Source: Parvibaculaceae bacterium PLY_AMNH_Bact1
Lineage (GTDB): Bacteria; Pseudomonadota; Alphaproteobacteria; Parvibaculales; Parvibaculaceae
DNA length: 64,000 nucleotides
Direction: 5' to 3'
Assembly (NCBI GenBank): GCA_032881465.1
Contig: CP126168.1
Location: 3,535,501 to 3,599,500, forward strand
Shown: piece after piece, positions 17,671 to 27,623 of the stretch
Layout: each line of letters begins with the position of its first letter
How positions within the stretch are numbered: position 1 is the stretch's first letter
Translations under genes and position numbers: made by a program
The notes under the pieces: generated by a model
Told to the model about the DNA's origin: nothing
The model's input: only the letters and a program-made list of their open reading frames with translations
The model's database searches: none

Positions 17671-19008
17671 ATGACAGCCAAATTTTTCAAATTAGGGTCA
17701 GCTGCCCTTCTTGGTCTTGCGGCCATGAGTGCGCCAGCCTTTGCCGAGGAAACCATGACGTCTGGTGAATCGGCTTACATCTTTAATACCCTGCTCTTCT
17801 TGATGGCAGGTTTCATGGTCATGTTCATGGCTGCAGGCTTTGCCATGCTGGAAGCTGGCATGGTGCGCTCCAAGAACGTTGCCATCCAATGCACAAAGAA
17901 CATCTCGCTCTTCTCCATCGCCGGCATCATGTATTACCTGGTCGGCTATAACCTGATGTATGACGGCGTTGACGCGGGCTTCATCGGATCTCTGTCACTC
18001 TGGAGCCCAGACGATACAGGTGCTCTTGCAGACGTTCCTGCCTTCGGCGAAGGCGAAGGCTATGCAGCAGCATCCGACTGGTACTTCCAGATGGTGTTTG
18101 TTGCGACAGCAGCGTCCATCGTTTCAGGCACACTCGCTGAGCGCATTAAGCTCTGGCCTTTCCTGATCTTCACAGTTGTCCTCACCGGCTTCATCTACCC
18201 TATCCAGGGTGCATGGCAGTGGGGCGGCGGCTGGCTCTCAGAAATGGGCTTCTCCGACTTTGCCGGGTCCACAATCGTGCACTCAACAGGCGGTTGGGCA
18301 GCTCTTGTCGGTGCCATCATTCTTGGTAGCCGGTATGGCAAGTTCGGCGCAAACGGCGAAATCAATGTGATGCCTGGTTCATCCATGCCACTGGCAACAC
18401 TGGGTACATTTATCCTGTGGCTTGGCTGGTTCGGCTTCAATGGTGGCTCACAGCTCGCACTGGGCTCTGCCTCCAACGCCATTGATGTGTCACAGATTTT
18501 CATCAACACAAACATGGCAGCAGCAGCTGGCGTGGTTACGGCGATGGTTCTGACACAGCTTCTCTATACCAAGGTTGATCTGACGATGGCCCTGAACGGC
18601 GCGCTTGCCGGTCTCGTTTCCATCACAGCTGAGCCGCTGACACCAACACTGGGGTCAGCTGCAATGATCGGCGCTGTCGGCGGAGCCATCGTGGTTGTCG
18701 CTGTACCGCTTCTCGACAAGCTGAAGATCGACGATGTGGTTGGTGCCATCCCGGTTCACCTGTTCGCAGGCATCTGGGGCACCATGGCTGTGCCACTCAC
18801 CAACTCCGACACAAGCTTCTACGTGCAGGGCGTTGGCGTGGTCTCCATCGGCGCGTTTGTGGTGCTCGCAAGCCTTGCCTTCTGGTTGGCGCTTAAGTTC
18901 ACCATCGGACTGCGCGCAAGTCAGGAAGAAGAAGTTCTGGGTCTCGACAAAGCCGAGATTGGCCTCGAAGCCTACCCAGAGTTCGGTTCCGGATCGCAGC
19001 GCATCTAA
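17671..19008 (+). CDS. amtB: Ammonium transporter AmtB
   Basis: About 445 residues from ATG 17671, with GGAGAGAGCTG before it; an earlier in-frame start at 17608 lies inside glnK. A cleavable signal peptide ends PAFA (residue about 25), then eleven membrane spans. The twin pore histidines are seen in STIVHSTGGWAA and AIPVHLFAGIWG. It forms a trimer that conducts ammonium/ammonia. The cytoplasmic tail ends with QEEEVLGLDKAEIGLEAYPEF, the GlnK-contact region. It is co-transcribed with glnK, so expression should follow nitrogen limitation. Confidence 0.96.
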   Translation: MTAKFFKLGSAALLGLAAMSAPAFAEETMTSGESAYIFNTLLFLMAGFMVMFMAAGFAMLEAGMVRSKNVAIQCTKNISLFSIAGIMYYLVGYNLMYDGVDAGFIGSLSLWSPDDTGALADVPAFGEGEGYAAASDWYFQMVFVATAASIVSGTLAERIKLWPFLIFTVVLTGFIYPIQGAWQWGGGWLSEMGFSDFAGSTIVHSTGGWAALVGAIILGSRYGKFGANGEINVMPGSSMPLATLGTFILWLGWFGFNGGSQLALGSASNAIDVSQIFINTNMAAAAGVVTAMVLTQLLYTKVDLTMALNGALAGLVSITAEPLTPTLGSAAMIGAVGGAIVVVAVPLLDKLKIDDVVGAIPVHLFAGIWGTMAVPLTNSDTSFYVQGVGVVSIGAFVVLASLAFWLALKFTIGLRASQEEEVLGLDKAEIGLEAYPEFGSGSQRI

Positions 19009-19118
19009 CGCGCTGGGTCTGATCCAAACTGCCCAAAACTGCAAAGAGTAAATGCAGTCAGTTGGGGCCACTTGAGTATCGGTGGCCCTGACATTCCTCC
19101 CCAACTGATACGACGGGG

Positions 19119-19167
19119 AGCGTTTTCAGCAAAAGTGTCTCGGTTTTGCGGTTCGAAAACGCGACAA
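19119..19167. repeat. Dispersed palindromic intergenic element, copy C
   Basis: Inverted arms AGCGTTTTC and GAAAACGCG with AAAAGTGTC and GGTTTTGCGG between them. This closely resembles the GCGTTTTC...GAAAACGC palindrome found in hundreds of copies between genes of rhizobia. Copies A and B in this window share the layout. Confidence 0.65.
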
Positions 19168-19233
19168 GCAAACGCTCCAAACCAAAGGCGTCATCGCTGC
19201 AGCCACCAACTCCCGCAGCTTTGAGGTCTCACT

Positions 19234-19272
19234 GGGACCCAGGTCACCCCCGACTTGGGTCCCTCTTTTTTT
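19234..19272 (+). terminator. Rho-independent terminator downstream of amtB
   Basis: Stem GGGACCCAGGTC/GACTTGGGTCCC with one G-U pair and a 6-base loop, followed by a run of seven Ts at 19266-19272. It lies just before the stop of the convergent VOC gene and probably ends the glnK-amtB transcript. Confidence 0.9.
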
Positions 19273-19290
19273 GGGTGGCCGGTGGTCCGC

Positions 19291-19686
19291 TCACGCAGGC
19301 TTGTGAAACTCGATCACATTCCCGTCTGGATCACGAATGAAGAAGAACACGGCACCGCTGGGCAGCGTAACAGTCTCGGTGATCTTCATATTCAACTCAC
19401 CAAGTCGCGCCTCGACCGCTTCCTTATCCGTAACCTCCAACGCAATATGGGTGAAACCTGTGTGCTTCTCGGGTACGTCCATCAACATGTTGGGCGTGGA
19501 CGAGGGTTCGGACGCATTCAGGATGAAGTTGATATTGACCCCAGAGGGATGTTCCATGATCGCGACGGGTTCAGGACCAACAGGACCTTCAAGAAATTCA
19601 AATCCCAACTTCTCGTAAAATGCCCGCGTAACGCCAAGGTCGCGAACACGCAGTCCAACATGGTTGATGCGGGTAATTTCTTTCAT
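19291..19686 (-). CDS. VOC (glyoxalase-fold) protein, methylmalonyl-CoA epimerase/glyoxalase-like
   Basis: About 131 residues from ATG 19686, with GGAGAAGTG directly before it. The fold reads [26 protein letters not shown], then TGFTHIALEVTDKEAVEARL and a final FFFIRDPDGNVIEFHKP. His of INHVGL, His of THIALEV and Glu of IEFHKP are the likely metal ligands. The layout fits glyoxalase I-like lactoylglutathione lyases, though the substrate cannot be assigned. It is convergent with amtB. Confidence 0.88.
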   Translation of the reverse strand: MKEITRINHVGLRVRDLGVTRAFYEKLGFEFLEGPVGPEPVAIMEHPSGVNINFILNASEPSSTPNMLMDVPEKHTGFTHIALEVTDKEAVEARLGELNMKITETVTLPSGAVFFFIRDPDGNVIEFHKPA

Positions 19687-19883
19687 CACTTCTCCAATCT
19701 TTGACCATTCCCCAACCAGACAAGAAGACAAAATCAGTTGAATGGGGATACGGCATATAGAGATGGGCCAGCCCTACCGCTAGGGAACATTTGCATCTTT
19801 GTCGCATTGCTCGAACAGCACGCCATGACTATCCCTATCAGGAAGTCCTGCACTAGAGCACCTTGAAAACCGGGAGCACCTCA

Positions 19884-20342
19884 ATGCCGATTTTTCTAAA
19901 ATACGCGCTGACCGGTGTTTGGATCCTGGCACTCGTGACCGTCGCAAGCATCTGCGTCCGCTTCGCGGCCGAACAGGGCGTCTTGATTTGGGCTGCCCCA
20001 CTTGTCGCAATCATCCCGATCGCGGGCCTCGCTTTCCTGCAGCCCAAAGCAGAGCTTGTGGGCTGGGCCGTCTTCACTGTCTGGCTGGGCTCGACCTATG
20101 CCGCCCTTGGCTCAATCGAGCTGGTCGTCTTCGGCGTCATTGCAGCTCTCGCCCTCTTTGGTCTTTTCGCCTCACCCTGGCTCCTAGTGCTCGCCTGGTT
20201 TGGGCACATCGCCTGGGACTTTGCACCGCGGGAGCTGCCGCCTCTTCTCACCGACCTGCCCCATGCCTGTATCATTTTCGATGGCCTGATCGGTGCTTTT
20301 ATCGCCTGGCGCATCCTCAAAGGCCGCTGGAAAGCTGCCTAA
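19884..20342 (+). CDS. Small multi-span membrane protein of unknown function
   Basis: About 152 residues from ATG 19884, which has GGGAG 8 bases upstream; a TTG at 19863 is a weaker start. Roughly five hydrophobic segments cover nearly the whole protein, with short charged turns (QPKAE, APRELPP) and a C-terminal LKGRWK. Conserved-looking HIAWDF and HACIIFDGLIGA occur in the last third. I do not recognise the family. It stands alone between two ammonium-transporter units and could be transcribed with neither. Confidence 0.7.
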   Translation: MPIFLKYALTGVWILALVTVASICVRFAAEQGVLIWAAPLVAIIPIAGLAFLQPKAELVGWAVFTVWLGSTYAALGSIELVVFGVIAALALFGLFASPWLLVLAWFGHIAWDFAPRELPPLLTDLPHACIIFDGLIGAFIAWRILKGRWKAA

Positions 20343-20636
20343 TTATCAGGCGTTCCAAACAATCAATTCGCCTATAAAATGAGCAAAAAACTGCCTGCTT
20401 AGAAAGCGGGCAACTGCTGTCTTTTGGGCCAAGTTGCTGATTTAGAAGGCATTTCCTGATTCACCGCAAGATGGCACAGGCTTTGAGTAGCTAACCCATG
20501 AGTTAACGCGTGAGGGGGTCTTGCGCGGGCACTTTCATGTCTGCGCGATGCCGCAAAAACGGGCACCGCAGACTTCCCCGTTCTGGGGGACATGAGGCTC
20601 ACACCGAGCCGCATGGGTGGCAACGGAGGCAATCTG
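20343..20636. promoter_or_regulatory. Upstream region of the second ammonium transporter, with sigma-54-like element
   Basis: TGGCAC-N5-TTGA at 20472-20486 matches the sigma-54 -24 box exactly and the -12 box except A for C. It lies about 150 bases before the start at 20637, leaving room for a long leader. A short hairpin GCCTGCTT/AAGCGGGC is at 20392-20410. No small gene is visible in this stretch. Confidence 0.4.
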
Positions 20637-21872
20637 ATGGAAACCGCTTCAGCTGGTGGTGACGTATTTTTCTTGTTGATGGGGGCAATCCTCGTCTTCG
20701 CAATGCATGCAGGGTTTGCATTTCTTGAGGTCGGCACCGTCCGCCACAAGAGCCAGGTAAACGCGATGGTGAAAATCATCGTCGACTTTGCCGTTTCAAC
20801 CATCGCCTATTTCTTTATCGGCTACTCAGTTGCCTACGGCGTCGACTTCCTGGTAAGTGCGGCCGTGCTTCAGGGGGACGCAACAGCGGAAGGATATGAG
20901 TTCGGACCGCAGGGCATCAGCCTGGTGAAGTTCTTCTTCCTGCTCACCTTCGCCGCAGCGATCCCGGCCATTATTTCAGGTGGTATCGCCGAGCGCGCAA
21001 AATTCTGGCCACAAGCCTTTGCGACAGCCGCGATCGTCGGCCTCGTCTATCCCTTCTTTGAAGGCATTATCTGGAACGGCAACTTCGGCGTTCAGGACTG
21101 GATTGAAGCTACTTTCGGCGCACCCCTTCATGACTTCGCCGGATCTATTGTCGTGCACGCCGTTGGCGGCTGGGTCGCCCTTGGTGCGGTTCTAATGCTT
21201 GGTCATCGCAAAGGCCGCTACACCACAGACGGTCGGCTTGTTGGTTTCCCGCCTTCATCCATTCCCTGGTTGTCACTGGGTTCCTGGCTCCTTTGCATCG
21301 GCTGGTTTGGCTTCAACGTCATGTCCGCTCAGTCGTTGGAAAGCATTTCAGGCCTTGTCGCCATGAACTCTCTGCTCGCCATGGCAGGCGGCATTCTGGC
21401 CTCGCTGATCGTTGGCAAAAACGACCCGGGCTTCATTCACAACGGCGCGCTGGCCGGTCTTGTCGCAGTGTGTGCGGGATCAGACATCATGCACCCGCTG
21501 GGCTCTCTTGCGGTTGGTGCAGGCGCCGGTGCGATCTTCGTTGTCCTCTTCGACATGTGTCAGAACAAGTGGAAGATCGATGACGTTCTGGGTGTTTGGC
21601 CACTCCATGGGCTCTGTGGTGTTTGGGGCGCAGTTGCAGCGGGCATCTTCGGCACGGAAGCCCTTGGCGGCCTTGGTGGGGTCACCTTCATGGGTCAGCT
21701 CGCAGGATCCGTCATCGGTGCAAGCTATGCTTTCATCATGGGGCTTGTTGTCTACGGCATCCTCAAAGCCATCATGGGCATCAAACTCTCTGAAGAAGAG
21801 GAAGCGCTTGGCGCCGACCTGTCGATCCATAAGATCGGCGCCAACCCGGAATCAGACGTAACACCACGCTGA
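20637..21872 (+). CDS. Second ammonium transporter (Amt family)
   Basis: About 411 residues from ATG 20637, preceded by GGAGG at seven bases; the longer frame from 20592 adds a non-membrane leader. There is no signal peptide, unlike the first AmtB, and it begins at once with a membrane span. Pore histidines sit in SIVVHAVGGWVA and VWPLHGLCGVWG, and AERAKFWPQA matches the Amt signature. The tail (LSEEEEALGADLSIHKIGANPE) differs from that of AmtB, and there is no adjacent PII gene, so its partner may be GlnK in trans. Likely low-affinity or differently regulated paralogue. Confidence 0.93.
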   Translation: METASAGGDVFFLLMGAILVFAMHAGFAFLEVGTVRHKSQVNAMVKIIVDFAVSTIAYFFIGYSVAYGVDFLVSAAVLQGDATAEGYEFGPQGISLVKFFFLLTFAAAIPAIISGGIAERAKFWPQAFATAAIVGLVYPFFEGIIWNGNFGVQDWIEATFGAPLHDFAGSIVVHAVGGWVALGAVLMLGHRKGRYTTDGRLVGFPPSSIPWLSLGSWLLCIGWFGFNVMSAQSLESISGLVAMNSLLAMAGGILASLIVGKNDPGFIHNGALAGLVAVCAGSDIMHPLGSLAVGAGAGAIFVVLFDMCQNKWKIDDVLGVWPLHGLCGVWGAVAAGIFGTEALGGLGGVTFMGQLAGSVIGASYAFIMGLVVYGILKAIMGIKLSEEEEALGADLSIHKIGANPESDVTPR

Positions 21873-21934
21873 TCCCCAACAGAGCGCTTCTAGGAAGAAA
21901 CGCACCCCACCACAGGGGAGGAGATGAGGGGAGT

Positions 21935-21968
21935 GGGCACCTGATGACGATCAGGTGCCCATTTTTTT
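21935..21968 (+). terminator. Rho-independent terminator of the second ammonium transporter
   Basis: Perfect 11-bp stem GGGCACCTGAT/ATCAGGTGCCC with loop GACG, then seven Ts after one A. Confidence 0.95.
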
Positions 21969-22056
21969 GGGAATTCCTGGACAAACCGGCAAGGGTCTCC
22001 ACAGATGCCCTGGAGCGGAAACGCTGCAAAGAACGCACCCAGCACGACCAACATGG

Positions 22057-22072
22057 TTAACAAGCGGTTAAC
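22057..22072. promoter_or_regulatory. CtrA-binding box upstream of the aminotransferase-ftsK-lolA operon
   Basis: Exact match to the CtrA full site TTAA-N7-TTAAC (TTAA at 22057-22060 and TTAAC at 22068-22072). It lies 99 bases before the aminotransferase start, a plausible distance for control of the ftsK operon by the cell-cycle regulator. Confidence 0.6.
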
Positions 22073-22170
22073 AAAAGCCTTCCGAAACCTGCCCTAACCA
22101 TCTGCTTTTTAACAGGTTTTCGGACTTCCGACTCTAGACGGCACGCGGGCCTCATGGTTAAGATCAACTC

Positions 22171-23376
22171 ATGAGTGACCGATTTGCCAATATGCCCGAC
22201 GGGCCCTTCGCCCAGCTGAATACTCTTTTGGAGGGGGTCCAGCCCGGCCAGGACCCGATCATGATGAGCATTGGGGAACCGCAACATGCGTTCCCGGAGT
22301 TTGTCTCTGATGTGCTGCGCGCTCATGAAAAGGACTATGGCAAATATCCGCCGATCATTGGGACGACGCCCTTTCGCGACGCCGCCGCTGGATGGCTCGC
22401 ACGCCGGTACAATTTACCGCCAGAGGTTCTGGAGCCCGATGCCCGCATCCTGCCTGTGAACGGAACGCGCGAAGCCCTGTTCAATCTGGCGCTTGTTGCC
22501 TGCCCGACAGAGAAAGCAGGCACACAACCCGCGATCTTAATGCCGAACCCCTTCTATCAGTGCTACGCCTCTGCAGCGATCGCGGCAGGCGCAGAACCGC
22601 ATTATATCGCGGCGACAGCTGAAAACGGCTTCCTGCCGGATTTTGAATCACTGGACAGCGACCTGCTCGCCCGTACAGCGATGATTTATTTCTGCTCGCC
22701 CGCAAATCCACAAGGCACCGTCGCACCGCTGGACTATCTAAAGCGCCTCATCACGCTCGCCCGCGAACACGACATCACCCTGGTGATCGATGAATGCTAT
22801 GCCGACATTTATGACCGTGACGAACCGCCAGGCGGCTTGCAGGCCGCTCTGGGTCTTGCGGTACCAAAATCAGGCGATGTCTTCGAAAACATCATCGTCT
22901 TTCATTCCCTCTCCAAACGCTCAAACCTGCCGGGTCTGCGCACAGGTTTTTGTGCAGGCGACAAAGCGCTCATCAATCGCTTCCGCGCCTTCCGCAACAT
23001 CGCAGCGCCACAAACACCGCTGCCAGTTCTCGCCGCCGCAACCGCCTGCTGGAACGACGACGCCCACTCCGCAGAGAACCGTGCCCGCTACCAGATGAAG
23101 AATGATATTGCCGAGCGCATCATCGGGAACCGCTATGGCTTCTACCGTCCCGCTGGTGGTTTCTTCCTATGGTTGGATGTAGGTGACGGGGTCGCCGTCA
23201 CGAAACAATTGTGGGCTGACGCCGGCTTGAAGGTTTTGCCTGGCGGTTATTTGGCCCGTGACGATGCCTCCCTTCCAGATGGAAACCCAGGCGCCCGCTT
23301 CATCCGTCTGGCGCTTGTACAAGATGAAAAGACCGTTGAAGAAGCGCTCACCCGCCTCACCAATGTTTTGAGCTAG
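22171..23376 (+). CDS. Class I/II PLP aminotransferase (DapC-like)
   Basis: 401 residues. The fold I pattern is clear: [10 protein letters not shown] near residue 33, [30 protein letters not shown] near residue 175, [10 protein letters not shown], and the cofactor Lys in [17 protein letters not shown]. This group includes succinyl-diaminopimelate aminotransferase in lysine/peptidoglycan synthesis, but substrate is not fixed by the sequence. It is the first gene of a run with ftsK 10 bases later, and a CtrA box lies upstream. Confidence 0.9.
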   Translation: MSDRFANMPDGPFAQLNTLLEGVQPGQDPIMMSIGEPQHAFPEFVSDVLRAHEKDYGKYPPIIGTTPFRDAAAGWLARRYNLPPEVLEPDARILPVNGTREALFNLALVACPTEKAGTQPAILMPNPFYQCYASAAIAAGAEPHYIAATAENGFLPDFESLDSDLLARTAMIYFCSPANPQGTVAPLDYLKRLITLAREHDITLVIDECYADIYDRDEPPGGLQAALGLAVPKSGDVFENIIVFHSLSKRSNLPGLRTGFCAGDKALINRFRAFRNIAAPQTPLPVLAAATACWNDDAHSAENRARYQMKNDIAERIIGNRYGFYRPAGGFFLWLDVGDGVAVTKQLWADAGLKVLPGGYLARDDASLPDGNPGARFIRLALVQDEKTVEEALTRLTNVLS

Positions 23377-23386
23377 GGGAAAAACC

Positions 23387-25864
23387 ATGGCCCTCGTGCG
23401 ATCCATTCCAAACCCCGTCAATTACCTGCCCATGGGCGTGCGGGTATTTTTCCGCCACCGCTTGGCAGAAGCGATTGGGCTTGTCCTGTTAGCACTTGGG
23501 GCCTTTCTAGCGCTCGCATTTGCAAGCTGGTCCGCCACCGACCCCAATTGGAACCAGGCGACCGGCGCCTCCCTTCAAAACTGGATGGGCGCAAGCGGCG
23601 CCATCACCGCGGACTTGACCTATCAATTGTTAGGCCTTGCGGGCCTTCTTATCGTTCCCCTTGCAGGCATCTGGGGGTGGCGACTGCTCACCCATACACC
23701 GGTCGATCAGCTGCGCCGACGGACACTCGTCGGGCTTCTCGCGCTCAGTGTTGTCGCTTTGTTGGCGAGCGTGCTGCCTACTACCGACAACTGGCCGCTC
23801 GCTGTTGGCTTTGGCGGTGTGATCGGCGATGCCCTTGCCTCCCTCACCGCAGGCAATCTGGGTATTCTCATTGGCGATGCGCCGGCACATGCACTCATCG
23901 GCGTGATGGCGCTCGGCCTTGCTCTCTTTCTTCTCAGCTATGCAAGCGACATTAGCATTGATCAAGTGTCTGAACTGAGGTGGCAGATGGTCGATGCCTA
24001 TTACGATTGGGCAGACTCACGAGCGGAACAACGGGCGATCAATGCCGATGCCGAACCAAGCCGCCTGCGCATCTTCTGGTATGCCGCAAGTGATCGCGCG
24101 ACGGGCTTGGTTGAGCGGTTCCGGAAAGAACCCGCCTGGGAAGACGACGAAGAAGAACTGGATGACGAACCGAAGGTCGCACCCCGCCGTCGCCTCGCCG
24201 TTGAGCGCGAAATGCTGGACGAACCGGAAGAGCCGCGACGACGCCAGCGCCGCGTGCCAGTCAAACGCTCGTCGAAGAAAGCAAAACCCAGCAAACGGGC
24301 CAAGGCTGAGCGGGAACCCATGCTGGACCTGCTACCCGCGGAAGATTTCGATCTTCCGGCCCTCTCCATCCTGAATGCGGTTGAACGCCAGGCCGCAGAC
24401 GAAAGCCTGTCCGATGAAGCCCTGCAACAAAACGCAAGGCTGCTCGAAGGCGTGCTCGACGACTTTGGCATCCGCGGCGAAATCATCAATGTGCGCCCCG
24501 GCCCGGTGGTGACGCTCTACGAACTGGAGCCAGCACCAGGCATCAAGTCTTCCCGCGTAATCGCGCTCGCTGATGATATTGCCCGCTCCATGAGTGCCGT
24601 CTCCGCCCGTGTCGCCGTTGTGCCGGGCCGCAACGCCATCGGCATTGAGCTGCCGAACGTGCGGCGTGAAATGGTGGGGCTGAAAGAAATTCTATCCTCG
24701 TCTGAATATGATGCGTCCAACTCTTCACTCCCATTGGCACTTGGTAAGAACATTGGTGGCGAACCCATCATTGCTGACCTTGCCCGCATGCCTCACTTGC
24801 TGATTGCGGGGACCACCGGGTCTGGTAAGTCCGTCGGCATCAACACCATGATCTTGTCGCTCCTTTATCGGATGCGACCCGATCAGTGCAAAATGATCAT
24901 GGTCGATCCGAAGATGCTGGAGCTTTCCATCTATGACGGCATCCCGCATCTACTGGCGCCCGTCGTCACCGATCCGAAGAAAGCCGTCGTGGCCTTGAAA
25001 TGGGTCGTCAAGGAGATGGAAGACCGCTATCGCAAAATGTCGAAAGTCGGTGTACGGAATATTGACGGATTTAACACCCGTATTGCCGAGGCCATCGAAA
25101 ACGAAGAACAGATTATTCGTACCGTACAGACCGGTTATGACCGCGATACAGGTGAGGCCATCTATGAAGATGAAGAGCTGAGCCTTGAGCGCATGCCATA
25201 CATTGTCGTCATCGTGGACGAGATGGCCGACCTCATGATGGTGGCGGGCAAGGAAATTGAGGCTGCCATCCAGCGTCTGGCGCAAATGGCACGTGCCGCA
25301 GGCATTCACATGATCACGGCGACCCAACGCCCATCGGTTGACGTCATCACAGGCACCATTAAGGCGAACTTCCCAACCCGGATTTCCTTCCAGGTCACCT
25401 CCAAAATCGACAGCCGCACCATTCTGGGGGAGCAGGGCGCGGAACAATTGCTGGGGCAGGGCGACATGCTCTACATGGCAGGTGGTGGCCGCGTTTCCCG
25501 TGTGCACGGACCGTTTGTGTCTGACAGCGAAGTCGAGAAGGTCGTGACCTTCCTCAAAAAACAAGGCACACCAGAATATCTCGATGCCGTCACGGAAGAA
25601 TCTGAGAACGACGACGTGAATGAAATCTTGGGATTGGGCCCCGCGCAATCTTCCGGTGACGATCTTTATGACCAGGCCGTGGCCATTGTCGGTCGCGACA
25701 AGCGAGCGTCCACGTCTTACATCCAGCGCAAACTGCAAATCGGCTATAACCGCGCGGCGCGCATTGTGGAACAGATGGAAGAAGAGGGCGTCATTTCCAA
25801 GCCCAACCATGCCGGCAAACGCGAGGTCTTGATCGGCGATCCGGGCGAGGGTGTGCGGTATTAG
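23387..25864 (+). CDS. ftsK: DNA translocase FtsK
   Basis: 825 residues: four to five membrane spans in the first 190, an Arg/Lys/Glu-rich linker (about 240-310), the motor with Walker [11 protein letters not shown] (about 474-483) and Walker [13 protein letters not shown] (about 605-617), then the gamma winged helix that reads KOPS sites (about 760-825, [33 protein letters not shown]). FtsK sits at the septum and pumps the chromosome termini apart. The linker is short compared with E. coli, as is usual in alphaproteobacteria. Confidence 0.97.
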   Translation: MALVRSIPNPVNYLPMGVRVFFRHRLAEAIGLVLLALGAFLALAFASWSATDPNWNQATGASLQNWMGASGAITADLTYQLLGLAGLLIVPLAGIWGWRLLTHTPVDQLRRRTLVGLLALSVVALLASVLPTTDNWPLAVGFGGVIGDALASLTAGNLGILIGDAPAHALIGVMALGLALFLLSYASDISIDQVSELRWQMVDAYYDWADSRAEQRAINADAEPSRLRIFWYAASDRATGLVERFRKEPAWEDDEEELDDEPKVAPRRRLAVEREMLDEPEEPRRRQRRVPVKRSSKKAKPSKRAKAEREPMLDLLPAEDFDLPALSILNAVERQAADESLSDEALQQNARLLEGVLDDFGIRGEIINVRPGPVVTLYELEPAPGIKSSRVIALADDIARSMSAVSARVAVVPGRNAIGIELPNVRREMVGLKEILSSSEYDASNSSLPLALGKNIGGEPIIADLARMPHLLIAGTTGSGKSVGINTMILSLLYRMRPDQCKMIMVDPKMLELSIYDGIPHLLAPVVTDPKKAVVALKWVVKEMEDRYRKMSKVGVRNIDGFNTRIAEAIENEEQIIRTVQTGYDRDTGEAIYEDEELSLERMPYIVVIVDEMADLMMVAGKEIEAAIQRLAQMARAAGIHMITATQRPSVDVITGTIKANFPTRISFQVTSKIDSRTILGEQGAEQLLGQGDMLYMAGGGRVSRVHGPFVSDSEVEKVVTFLKKQGTPEYLDAVTEESENDDVNEILGLGPAQSSGDDLYDQAVAIVGRDKRASTSYIQRKLQIGYNRAARIVEQMEEEGVISKPNHAGKREVLIGDPGEGVRY

Positions 25865-25896
25865 CCCCAAATCTGGGTCATATTCCGTTCATCTCC

Positions 25897-25917
25897 GGGG
25901 CGTTTTGGCGCCCCTTT
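25897..25917 (+). terminator. Weak intrinsic terminator after ftsK
   Basis: Stem GGGGCG/CGCCCC with loop TTTTGG, then TTT followed by CATT. The short T-run suggests partial read-through into lolA, 31 bases downstream. Confidence 0.5.
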
Positions 25918-25947
25918 CATTCCTTCATTCCGCCACAAAGGCAGCCT

Positions 25948-26652
25948 ATGTTTCTCACCATGAGCGATTTTGGACGAAATAGCCGCAAGGCAGCACATGC
26001 GAGAACCCGCACTCTGGTGCTGGCAGCCATTGCAGGCGTGGCGATTTTGGCGCTAGCCCTGCTGACGCCGCTCGCAGGCGCACAGGCCGCAGCGCAAAGC
26101 GGACCGCTAAGCCCTCAGGAGCGGGCGGATATTGACCGCGTCACGGGCTATCTCAATTCCATTGAACATTTGCAGGGCGGCTTTCTGCAGGTGGGACCAG
26201 ACGGTTCCATTACAGAAGGCATGTTCTATCTCCGCCGCCCCGGCCGCCTGCGTTTTGAATATGCACCGCCGACAGAACTGGTCGTGGTGGCAGACGGCAC
26301 CTGGGTGATCGTGAAGGAAGAGGACTACACAGCCCAGCGCTATCCCATTGGCGCCACACCCCTCAATCTCTTGCTCGCCTCCGACGTGGATCTTGCCCAA
26401 TCATCGGACGTGCGCGAAGTAAAGCGCGAGCCAGGATTGCTCCGGGTGACCCTGGCGGACCCCAGTGGAGAAGCGCCGGGGGATCTCACCCTCGTCTTTG
26501 ATGAGCCGCACCTACAGCTCCGCCAATGGATCGTGCGCGACGCGCAGGGTCTTCAGACCACTATCGCACTCCGCAATATTGAAGGCGGTATCAAGGCCGA
26601 CAACGCCCTCTTCGTTGTGCGCGACGAACAACGCCCCGGGGGCAGACGATAG
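25948..26652 (+). CDS. lolA: LolA-type outer-membrane lipoprotein carrier
   Basis: 234 residues with a long charged N-terminus, then a hydrophobic signal (VLAAIAGVAILALALLTPL) cleaved near AQA. The LolA core follows: YLNSIEHLQGGFLQVGPDG, GMFYLRRPGRLRFEYAPP, and VVADGTWVIV. LolA ferries outer-membrane lipoproteins across the periplasm from LolCDE to LolB. A second start at ATG 25963 would shorten the leader by five codons. Position after ftsK is conserved in many alphaproteobacteria, where xthA usually follows; here an 8.5-kb accessory stretch separates lolA from xthA. Confidence 0.9.
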   Translation: MFLTMSDFGRNSRKAAHARTRTLVLAAIAGVAILALALLTPLAGAQAAAQSGPLSPQERADIDRVTGYLNSIEHLQGGFLQVGPDGSITEGMFYLRRPGRLRFEYAPPTELVVVADGTWVIVKEEDYTAQRYPIGATPLNLLLASDVDLAQSSDVREVKREPGLLRVTLADPSGEAPGDLTLVFDEPHLQLRQWIVRDAQGLQTTIALRNIEGGIKADNALFVVRDEQRPGGRR

Positions 26653-26661
26653 ATTACCTAA

Positions 26662-26766
26662 GGCCACGACCGTGGCCCGGCGCTCCTGCGCCGCTCCCGC
26701 GAAGCAGGTCACCTTTGGTGACCATGCGTGAGCGCAAAAGAGGCCGTTCGAGTTTTTAAACACTCG
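26662..26766. repeat. Cluster of four unrelated short hairpins
   Basis: In 105 bases: GGCCACG/CGTGGCC (26662-26677), CGGCGC/GCGCCG (26678-26693), GGTCACC/GGTGACC (26707-26723) and CGAGT/ACTCG (26749-26766). Each has a different arm sequence. It lies between lolA and the PuuD-like gene. Function unknown. Confidence 0.7.
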
Positions 26767-26826
26767 AGGCGTGCCAAATCCCTCCGCTCTTGACCAACCC
26801 CCAGGGGCCCGTGATAGCCAAGATAC

Positions 26827-27612
26827 ATGGCTAAAACGCGCAAACGTCCTATCGTTGGTATTCCCTGTGACATCAAAATGATGGGGGAGCACCCCTTCCA
26901 CGCGGTGGGGGAGAAATACATCAAAGCCATCGCGGAAGGGGCAGACTGCATACCGTTCCTGATCCCAGTGCTGCCGGACCCGCTGGACCTGGAAGAGATC
27001 TTCGACGCGGTCGACGGCATCTTCCTGACAGGCTCCTGGTCAAATGTGCACCCAAGCGAATATGGCGGCGAGCCGTCGAGGGAAGGAACCTTGCACGACC
27101 CCCAGCGCGACGCGCTGACCCTGGAGCTCATCCGCCAGACGGTCGAGCGCGCCGTGCCGCTCTTTGCCGTCTGCCGCGGCTTTCAGGAAATGAATGTGGC
27201 CTATGGCGGCACGCTGCACCCCCACATTCACGAAATTCCATCTGATGAGGGCTTTGAACCCCGCTTTGACCACCGCGAAGGCAAGGATGACCCGCTGGAG
27301 GTTCAATATGGGCCGGCCCATAAAGTAACGCTGACGCCGGACGGCAAATTCGCCGAGCTTCTGGGCACTGAGAGCATAGAAGTTAACTCTCTCCACGGGC
27401 AGGGCATTGCAAAGCCCGGCGATCTGCTGACAATTGAAGGACGTGCCTTGGACGGCACGGCGGAAGCCCTGTCTCATAAGACGGCCAAGAACTTCGCCCT
27501 TGCTGTCCAGTGGCATCCAGAGTGGAAGTTCTGGGAAAACCCGGTCTCAGAAAAACTGTTCCGGGCCTTTGGAGATGCGGTGCGAAAAACCGTGTCTGAT
27601 AACAACAACTGA
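26827..27612 (+). CDS. Gamma-glutamyl-gamma-aminobutyrate hydrolase (PuuD-like)
   Basis: 261 residues, a class I glutamine-amidotransferase fold. Nucleophile Cys116 lies in LFAVCRGFQEMNVAYGG; the His/Glu pair is in QWHPEWKFW near residue 230. VNSLHGQGI and the early IFLTGSWSNVHPSEYG fit PuuD, which frees GABA from gamma-glutamyl-GABA in polyamine breakdown. The PuuA-like synthetase follows after 11 bases, supporting this role. Confidence 0.9.
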   Translation: MAKTRKRPIVGIPCDIKMMGEHPFHAVGEKYIKAIAEGADCIPFLIPVLPDPLDLEEIFDAVDGIFLTGSWSNVHPSEYGGEPSREGTLHDPQRDALTLELIRQTVERAVPLFAVCRGFQEMNVAYGGTLHPHIHEIPSDEGFEPRFDHREGKDDPLEVQYGPAHKVTLTPDGKFAELLGTESIEVNSLHGQGIAKPGDLLTIEGRALDGTAEALSHKTAKNFALAVQWHPEWKFWENPVSEKLFRAFGDAVRKTVSDNNN

Positions 27613-27623
27613 TCAGGTGATCC

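Noticed and set aside
24950-25870. A 306-codon open frame opposite ftsK
   Set aside because: Shadow of the FtsK motor domain; composition is that of a complementary strand, with no recognisable domain.
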